NCBI GenBank assembly: GCA_030152105.1
Contig: JASLIH010000540.1
Coordinates: 1-19,378, forward strand
Reading direction: 5' to 3'
Source: Actinomycetes bacterium
GTDB taxonomy: Bacteria > Actinomycetota > CALGFH01
DNA: 19,378 nt
The translations under genes and the position numbers were made by a program. The number at the start of each line of letters is the position of its first letter. Within the stretch, counting starts at the first letter, position 1. Shown here one piece after another: positions 15,171 to 19,378 of this stretch. The notes under the pieces were generated by a model, which saw only the letters and a program-made list of their open reading frames with translations, was not told the origin of the DNA and searched no databases.

Positions 15171-15176
15171 TCCTCC
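15171..15176 (-). promoter_or_regulatory. Ribosome binding site deciding the start of the atypical regulator
   Basis: GGAGGA on the minus strand, five bases before ATG at 15165. It favours this start over a longer in-frame opening beginning near 15237. Confidence 0.7.
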
Positions 15177-15267
15177 GGAGACCGGCGAGCGGCCAGCCAA
15201 GACGACGTCCGTTGTCGTAGCTACCAGCTTGGCGCACCGCCCCGTTGGGCAGGTACGCGTGTTGCAG

Positions 15268-15286
15268 TACCGGATATTACGGTAAT
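15268..15286. promoter_or_regulatory. Overlapping palindromes between the two response regulators, possible operator
   Basis: TACCG (15268-15272), seven bases, CGGTA (15280-15284) form one inverted repeat; ATTAC-G-GTAAT (15276-15286) forms a second, perfect 11-base palindrome overlapping it. It is an AT-rich island in the 398-base divergent space, about 100 bases upstream of the minus-strand regulator. It is a reasonable candidate binding site for one of the two LuxR-type proteins. Confidence 0.4.
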
Positions 15287-15440
15287 CGGCGCAACTTCGC
15301 CTACGTTGCACCTTGACTGGGCCTATCGGCGACTTCGGCGACGGCAGGTACTGAGTTCTCCGGATGAGCAGCATGCGACGTCCGTCGTACGCTCGACGCA
15401 TCCCGGGAGACGGGCACCGTTCCCCGCCGCGGACCATCAC

Positions 15441-15484
15441 GTACCGATCACAGGTCGGTCACGGGCAAGGTGTCGGCCGTACCG
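15441..15484. promoter_or_regulatory. Further GTACCG sites upstream of the canonical regulator
   Basis: GTACCG occurs at 15441-15446 and 15479-15484, besides the copy at 15267-15272. The first lies in an inverted repeat ACCGA-(7)-TCGGT (15442-15458), the same arm length and spacer as the palindrome at 15268. Three copies in 400 bases suggest a repeated recognition element. Confidence 0.3.
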
Positions 15485-15548
15485 TTTGCGGCTCCGGCGA
15501 CGCCTTACAAGACGGTCGCAAAACGGGCCGAAGCGACTGAGGCGCGCC

Positions 15549-15556
15549 GGGGGAGG
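15549..15556 (+). promoter_or_regulatory. Ribosome binding site deciding a GTG start
   Basis: GGGGGAGG, seven bases before GTG at 15564. It selects this start over the much longer open frame beginning near 15306, whose upstream part has no receiver-like content. Confidence 0.7.
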
Positions 15557-15563
15557 CCGCAAC

Positions 15564-16232
15564 GTGACGAACATGATCGGATTGGTGCTCGCGGATGACC
15601 ACAGGGTCTTCGCCGAGGGCCTCGGAGTGATGCTGGACGCCCAGGATGACCTGGCCGTCCTTGGGGTGGCCCACGACAGCCACCAGGCGATCGAGCTGGC
15701 GGCCAGGCACGAGCCGACCGTGCTGCTGCTCGACGCCCACATGCCAGGTCCCGACCTGGCCACCACCCTGCGGGCCGTCAGGGCGTCCTCGCCCGGCACC
15801 AGGGTCCTGATGCTCTCGGCCGACACCCGCCGGGAGACGATCGCCGAGGCCCTTGAGGCCGGGGCCGACGGCTTCCTGGCCAAGGACGCCTCCAGCCGCC
15901 AGGTCGCCGGGGCCATCCGGACGCTGGTCGACGGCACGGGCAGCATCGTGGCCGCGGCCGAGCCGGCCTCCAGGCCGGTGCGCGACCCCAGCGTCGACCT
16001 CCGGGTGCGGACCCTTTCCGGCCGCGAGCGGGAGATCCTGGGCCTGCTGGCCAACGGCTGGTCCAACCGGCGGATCGCCGAGGAGTGCTTCCTGTCCCTC
16101 AACACCGTCCGCACCCACGTGCAGAACGTGCTGGTCAAGCTGGGCGTCCACTCCAAGCTGGAGGCGGTCGCGTTCGCGCTCGAGCACCAGGTGGTCGGCG
16201 CCGGCGCCCCGGCCTGGGCCAGCCCCGCCTGA
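15564..16232 (+). CDS. NarL/LuxR-type response regulator
   Basis: Transcription factor of 222 residues with a canonical receiver and LuxR HTH. The acidic pair is D11-D12 (LADDHRVF), the phospho-acceptor is Asp57 (LLLDAHMPG), the conserved Ser is S85 and the Lys is K107 (FLAKDAS), so phosphorylation by a partner kinase is expected. The HTH (about 150-210) reads LSGREREILGLL...SNRRIAEECFLSLNTVRTHVQNVL and ends KLGVHSKLEAVAFAL, closely similar to the divergent regulator at 14485-15165. A strong hairpin follows the stop, so it is probably monocistronic. Its partner kinase is not adjacent; the kinase at the left edge is a speculative candidate. Confidence 0.94.
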   Translation: MTNMIGLVLADDHRVFAEGLGVMLDAQDDLAVLGVAHDSHQAIELAARHEPTVLLLDAHMPGPDLATTLRAVRASSPGTRVLMLSADTRRETIAEALEAGADGFLAKDASSRQVAGAIRTLVDGTGSIVAAAEPASRPVRDPSVDLRVRTLSGREREILGLLANGWSNRRIAEECFLSLNTVRTHVQNVLVKLGVHSKLEAVAFALEHQVVGAGAPAWASPA

Positions 16233-16245
16233 CCAACAGGTCGTC

Positions 16246-16278
16246 CCGTGACCCGGGTGACCACGCCCCGGGTCACGG
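16246..16278 (+). terminator. Strong GC-rich hairpin after the response regulator
   Basis: CCGTGACCCGGG (16246-16257), nine-base loop, CCCGGGTCACGG (16267-16278): a perfect 12-base stem, 13 bases past the stop. No U-tract follows, as is frequent for terminators in high-GC actinobacteria. It separates the regulator from the ABC transporter operon. Confidence 0.6.
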
Positions 16279-16287
16279 CGCATCCAT

Positions 16288-16308
16288 AAAGTTGAAGAGT
16301 TCAACCTT
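16288..16308. promoter_or_regulatory. Palindromic operator in front of the ABC exporter operon
   Basis: GTTGAA-gag-TTCAAC (16291-16305) is a perfect 6-base inverted repeat; allowing one mismatch it extends to AA...TT, a 21-base palindrome centred at 16298. It lies 28 to 48 bases before the DrrA-like start and overlaps a possible -35, so repression by a dimeric factor (MarR- or TetR-like size) is likely. No such regulator gene is in the window. Confidence 0.55.
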
Positions 16309-16320
16309 CTGTGCTGTCAT
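16292..16320 (+). promoter_or_regulatory. Putative promoter of the ABC exporter operon
   Basis: TTGAAG (16292-16297), a 17-base spacer and TGTCAT (16315-16320). The -35 is fair and the -10 weak. Transcription would start near 16327, about nine bases before the ATG, giving a very short leader. Confidence 0.3.
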
Positions 16321-16335
16321 GGCCGAGGCCGACGC

Positions 16336-17367
16336 ATGGGAGGCATGTTGAACGAGGCAGCGATCGTCACCGAGGGCCTGCGCAGGTCGTTCGGGCCCAT
16401 CAAGGCGGTGGACGGGGTCGACCTGGCCGCCCCGGCCGGGACCGTCCTCGGCCTGCTCGGCCCCAACGGGGCCGGCAAGACCACCATCGTCCGGATCCTC
16501 ACCACCCTGCTCCTCCCCGACGGGGGCTCGGCCCGGGTGGCCGGCTACGACGTCGTCCGCGACGCCGAGGCCCTGCGCTCGGTCATCGGCCTCGCCGGCC
16601 AGTACGCGGCCGTCGACGAGAACCTCACCGGGCGCGAGAACCTCGACCTGGTCGGCCGGCTCTACCATCTGGGCAAGGACGAAGCCAGGCGCCGGGCCGA
16701 CGAGATGCTGGAGCGGTTCGAGCTCACCGAGGCCGCCAACCGCACCGTCAAGACCTACTCGGGCGGCATGCGGCGCCGCCTCGACCTCGGGGCCAGCCTG
16801 GTCGGCCGGCCCCAGGTGCTGTTCCTGGACGAGCCGACCACCGGCCTTGACCCGCGCAGCCGCTTCTCGCTCTGGGACGTGATCCGCGAGCTGGTCAGCG
16901 ACGGCACCACTCTGCTGCTCACCACCCAGTACATGGAGGAGGCCGACCGGCTGGCCGACCATGTCGCCGTGATCGACGGCGGCCGGGTGATCGCCGAGGG
17001 CACCACCGACGAGCTCAAGTCGCGGGTCGGCGGCGACCTGCTGGCCCTCCGGGTCGCAGACCGGGGCCGGACGGCCGAGGCGGCCGACGCCATCGCCGAC
17101 CTCGGCTCGGGCGCGCCCCAGGTGCTGGCCGAGGCGGGCGAGGTCTCGCTGCCGGTCGCCCAGGGCGCCTCCCTGCTGGCCGAGGTGGTCCGGCGCCTGG
17201 ACGCGGCCGGGCTGGAGATCTCCGACCTGGCCCTGCGCCGCCCGACCCTGGACGACGTGTTCCTGGCCCTGACCGGCCACGTCGCCGAGGCTGACGCCGG
17301 CGAGGACCAAGGGCCCGGGGGCCCGCCCCGGGGCCGGGGGCGCCGGCCGGCGAGGAGCAGCGCATGA
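16336..17367 (+). CDS. DrrA-family ABC transporter ATP-binding protein
   Basis: Cytoplasmic ATPase subunit of a two-gene ABC-2 exporter, of the daunorubicin-resistance type. In its 343 residues: Walker A GPNGAGKTT (42-50), Q-loop Gln89, signature YSGGMRRRLDL (141-151), Walker B VLFLDEPTTGLD (161-172) and an H-loop in which the usual His is Gln198 (TTQYMEEAD), as is typical of DrrA proteins. The C-terminal region (about 235-320) ends RRPTLDDVFLALTG, the DrrA accessory domain motif; the last 25 residues are Gly/Pro/Arg-rich and probably disordered. The ATG at 16336 has GAGG seven bases upstream; ATG 16345 and TTG 16348 are alternatives behind GGGAGG. Its TGA overlaps the ATG of the permease (ATGA), so the pair is translationally coupled. 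The substrate is unknown. Confidence 0.94.
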   Translation: MGGMLNEAAIVTEGLRRSFGPIKAVDGVDLAAPAGTVLGLLGPNGAGKTTIVRILTTLLLPDGGSARVAGYDVVRDAEALRSVIGLAGQYAAVDENLTGRENLDLVGRLYHLGKDEARRRADEMLERFELTEAANRTVKTYSGGMRRRLDLGASLVGRPQVLFLDEPTTGLDPRSRFSLWDVIRELVSDGTTLLLTTQYMEEADRLADHVAVIDGGRVIAEGTTDELKSRVGGDLLALRVADRGRTAEAADAIADLGSGAPQVLAEAGEVSLPVAQGASLLAEVVRRLDAAGLEISDLALRRPTLDDVFLALTGHVAEADAGEDQGPGGPPRGRGRRPARSSA

Positions 17368-18167
17368 GCACCGTCGCCTCCCGCACCGCCCCCCGGCGCC
17401 CGCTGCGCTGGACCTTCACCGACGCCGCCGCCGTGACCAAGCGCAACCTCTACCGCTACGTCCGCGTCCCGACCCTGCTGCTGTTCTCGACCATCCAGCC
17501 GGTCATGTTCGTGCTGCTGTTCACCTACGTGTTCGGCGGCGCCATCCTGGTGCCGGGGGTGAAGCACTACATCGACTTCCTGATGGCCGGGATCCTCGTC
17601 CAGACGGTGGTCTTCGGCTCCACCCAGACCGGCGTCGCCCTGGCCGAGGACATGTCGCGGGGCATGATCGACCGGTTCCGCTCCCTGCCCATGGCCCGCT
17701 CGGCCGTGCTCGCCGGCCGCACCCTCTCCGACACCGTCCGCAACCTGTTCGTGGTCTGCCTGATGCTGGTGGTCGGAATCCTGGTCGGGTTCCGCTTCCA
17801 CGCCGGGTTCGTGCCCGCGCTCGGCGCGGTCGCCCTCGCCCTGGCCTTCGGGCTGGCCTTCTCCTGGATCTCGGCCTTCATCGGCCTGTCGGTACGCGAC
17901 GTCGAGTCAGCCCAGGCGGCCGGGTTCGTCTGGGTGTTCCCGCTGGTCTTCGCCTCCTCCGCCTTCGTCCCGGTGGCGAGCATGCCCGGCTGGCTGCAGG
18001 CGTTCGCGCGGGTCAACCCGGTCACCGTCACCGTCAACGCGCTGCGGGCGCTCACCCTCGGCGGGCCCATCACCAAGCCCCTGCTCCAGTCCCTGGCCTG
18101 GATCGCCGCCATCCTGTTGGTGTTCGTGCCCCTGGCCGTCAACCGCTACCGGCGCGCCGCCGGGTAG
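17364..18167 (+). CDS. DrrB-family ABC-2 type permease
   Basis: Membrane partner of the preceding ATPase, 267 residues. A basic cytoplasmic N-terminus (about 1-35, with the ABC-2 feature TKRNLYRYVRVPT) is followed by about six hydrophobic helices: near 38-60, 70-90, 117-140, 148-175, 185-205 and 240-258. The conserved segment EDMSRGMIDRFRSLPMARSAVLAGR (95-119) and the later FVPVASMPGWLQAFARVNPVT (200-220) are characteristic of DrrB/ABC-2 exporters. It starts on the ATG overlapping the DrrA stop. Such pairs export hydrophobic drugs, lipids or glycolipids; the substrate here cannot be told and no biosynthetic cluster adjoins it. Confidence 0.93.
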   Translation: MSTVASRTAPRRPLRWTFTDAAAVTKRNLYRYVRVPTLLLFSTIQPVMFVLLFTYVFGGAILVPGVKHYIDFLMAGILVQTVVFGSTQTGVALAEDMSRGMIDRFRSLPMARSAVLAGRTLSDTVRNLFVVCLMLVVGILVGFRFHAGFVPALGAVALALAFGLAFSWISAFIGLSVRDVESAQAAGFVWVFPLVFASSAFVPVASMPGWLQAFARVNPVTVTVNALRALTLGGPITKPLLQSLAWIAAILLVFVPLAVNRYRRAAG

Positions 18168-18210
18168 GCTAGAGGGAAACCTCCGACCACCCGAAGGGCA
18201 GGGACCATCA

Positions 18211-18429
18211 ATGAAGGGCAAGCTCGGCATCGCCGTCGGCCTGGCGGCCGGATATGTGCTCGGCACCCGCGCCGGCCGTGAGCGCTACCAGCAGCTCACC
18301 GCGTCGGCCAAGCGGATCGCGGACGAGCCCAGCCTGCAGCGGCTCCAGGAGGAGCTGAACGGGCTGTTCGGGTCGGGTGGCCAGGCGACCGGCGGGTCCG
18401 CCTCGGGCACCACCGTCGAGCGCGTCTAG
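18211..18429 (+). CDS. Small YtxH-like protein
   Basis: A 72-residue protein of unknown function. It starts MKGKLGIAVGLAAGYVLGTRAG, a short hydrophobic Gly-rich segment, followed by an amphipathic stretch RERYQQL...RIADEPSLQRLQEEL and a Gly/Ser/Thr tail. The AGYVLGTRAGRERY motif is a familiar feature of small actinobacterial proteins of the YtxH type, probably peripheral or single-pass membrane proteins. AGGG-like bases (GCAGGG) lie seven bases before the ATG, and TAGGCT at 18165-18170, over the permease stop codon, could be its -10. The next gene starts three bases after its stop. Confidence 0.75.
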   Translation: MKGKLGIAVGLAAGYVLGTRAGRERYQQLTASAKRIADEPSLQRLQEELNGLFGSGGQATGGSASGTTVERV

Positions 18430-18432
18430 CAC

Positions 18433-19359
18433 GTGCCTTCGCGACGCGACTTCCTGCGTCTCGCCGGCGCCGGCGGGGGCGCCCTCGGACTGGGCGCCCT
18501 GCTGGCCGCCTGCGGTAAGGACGACGAGCGGGGCGGGGCCGCCCCGGCCGGCTCACTGCAGGCCCTGCGGGCCAACGCGACCCAGCTGTCGCTGCTCGGG
18601 GCCCAGAGCCAGCTCCAGGTCGGGACGGCCCTGTACACCTTCGGCCTGTCCACCGCCGACAACCGGCTCGTCACTGGCGGCGCCCCCCAGATCTGGGTGG
18701 CCACGAACGACACCGGCCGGGCGGCCGGGCCGTTCGCGACCCGCTGGTTCGAGCTCAAGGCCTACGAGGAGACCAAGGACACCTCGCCCCGGAGCCCGCT
18801 CAAGGGCTTCTACGGGGCCGAGGTCGAGTTCCCCGAGGCCGGCAACTGGATGGTGGCCGCCACCCTCGACGTCAACGGGGGCCGGGCCGTCGGCTCGGGC
18901 GGCGTGCCCGTGGCCGCCGAGGTCCCGGCCGCCGTCGGCAGCAAGGCCAAGGCGCTGTCCACGCCGGTGGCGACCACCGCCGCCGGCCGCAAGAAGATCT
19001 GCACCCGCGAGCCGGCCTGCCCGCTGCACGAGATCTCGCTGGACGACGCCCTGAAGGCCGGGCGCCCGACGGTGGTCAACTTCGGCACGCCGCTGCTGTG
19101 CACCAGCCAGATCTGCGGCCCCGTGGTCGACGAGCAGATGGTGGCCGCCGACAAGCTCGGCGCCAAGGCGAGCTTCATCCACGTCGAGATCTACCCGAGT
19201 CGCGACACCTCCAAGCCGGTCCGGGCCCTCACCGAGTACGGCTTCAGCACCGAGCCGTGGCTGCTGGTGATCGACCGCGACGGCGTGATCCGAGCCCGCT
19301 ACGAGGGTCCGGTCACCGCCGGCCAGATCGAGGACGCCCTCCGGCCCCTGCTGGCCTAG
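18433..19359 (+). CDS. Tat-exported lipoprotein with a C-terminal thioredoxin-like domain
   Basis: Extracytoplasmic lipoprotein of 308 residues. The N-terminus SRRDFLRLAG is a twin-arginine signal and LLAAC gives lipidated Cys27. Residues about 45-165 form an Ig-like or beta-sandwich-looking segment (TALYTFGLSTADNRLV, PQIWVATNDTGRAAGPF, FPEAGNWMVAATLDVNGG), and residues about 185-305 look thioredoxin-like: TVVNFGTPLLCTSQICGP, then FIHVEIYP, GFSTEPWLLVIDRDGVI and YEGPVTAGQIEDAL. The usual CXXC is replaced by C223-X4-C228, and another Cys pair (ICTREPAC) lies just before the domain. Redox activity is thus uncertain; metal binding or a structural disulfide are alternatives. The start is GTG, three bases after the preceding stop, with no clear ribosome site of its own, so coupling to the small gene is likely. 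Confidence 0.85.
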   Translation: MPSRRDFLRLAGAGGGALGLGALLAACGKDDERGGAAPAGSLQALRANATQLSLLGAQSQLQVGTALYTFGLSTADNRLVTGGAPQIWVATNDTGRAAGPFATRWFELKAYEETKDTSPRSPLKGFYGAEVEFPEAGNWMVAATLDVNGGRAVGSGGVPVAAEVPAAVGSKAKALSTPVATTAAGRKKICTREPACPLHEISLDDALKAGRPTVVNFGTPLLCTSQICGPVVDEQMVAADKLGAKASFIHVEIYPSRDTSKPVRALTEYGFSTEPWLLVIDRDGVIRARYEGPVTAGQIEDALRPLLA

Positions 19360-19361
19360 CC

Positions 19362-19378
19362 GTGGCGGCCACCACCCC
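19362..19378 (+). CDS. Possible start of a further gene, cut by window edge
   Basis: GTG GCG GCC ACC ACC begins two bases after the preceding stop, the same tight spacing seen in this operon. Only five codons are visible, so nothing can be said about its product. Confidence 0.25.

Noticed and set aside
1..19378. CRISPR array, insertion sequence or prophage
   Set aside because: No spaced direct repeats, transposase, integrase or phage structural gene was seen. The tRNA half alone does not prove an integrated element.

Overview
The window looks like chromosomal DNA from a high-GC Gram-positive bacterium, most likely an uncultured member of the Actinomycetota. The evidence is the very GC-rich third codon positions, frequent GTG/TTG starts, a class F sortase, a RipA-like NlpC/P60 hydrolase with a coiled coil, a DrrAB-type ABC pair, a small YtxH-like protein and a Tat lipoprotein. 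No genus can be named from the sequence. I see no IS element, CRISPR array or prophage gene.

Layout. (1) 1-1739, minus: a multi-domain sensor histidine kinase (7TM, PAS, coiled coil, HisKA, HATPase) cut off by the window edge. (2) 1740-2329: about 590 bases without a protein gene, holding a putative kinase promoter, an inverted repeat downstream of the hydrolase and the 5' half of a tRNA-Arg(UCU) that stops in the anticodon loop. (3) 2330-3592, minus: a secreted NlpC/P60 peptidoglycan hydrolase, divergent from (4) 3840-6583, plus: a DUF4397 protein, a class F sortase and a membrane-anchored alpha/beta hydrolase, packed as an operon. (5) 12046-6526, minus: a secreted subtilase with a striking Trp-every-five-residues tail, followed one base later by a 1278-residue membrane GGDEF-EAL protein with PAS and GAF domains. 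(6) 12212-14488, plus: an orphan molybdenum hydroxylase (CoxL-like) large subunit, tail to tail with (7) an atypical LuxR/NarL response regulator on minus, divergent from (8) a canonical LuxR/NarL regulator on plus. (9) 16336-18167, plus: a DrrA/DrrB ABC exporter pair behind a strong palindromic operator. (10) 18211-19359, plus: a small YtxH-like protein and a Tat lipoprotein with a thioredoxin-like domain. A further gene may begin at 19362.

Theme. Much of the window concerns the cell surface and signalling: wall hydrolysis, sortase, secreted protease, c-di-GMP turnover, a sensor kinase and two response regulators. The points most worth checking are the subtilase with its pentad-Trp tail coupled to a c-di-GMP enzyme, the sortase beside a DUF4397 protein that has a sorting-signal-like tail but no LPXTG, the tRNA half gene, and the paired regulators, one with a degenerate receiver, sharing a control region with repeated GTACCG sites. 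All function calls are from reading the sequence; no database search was run.
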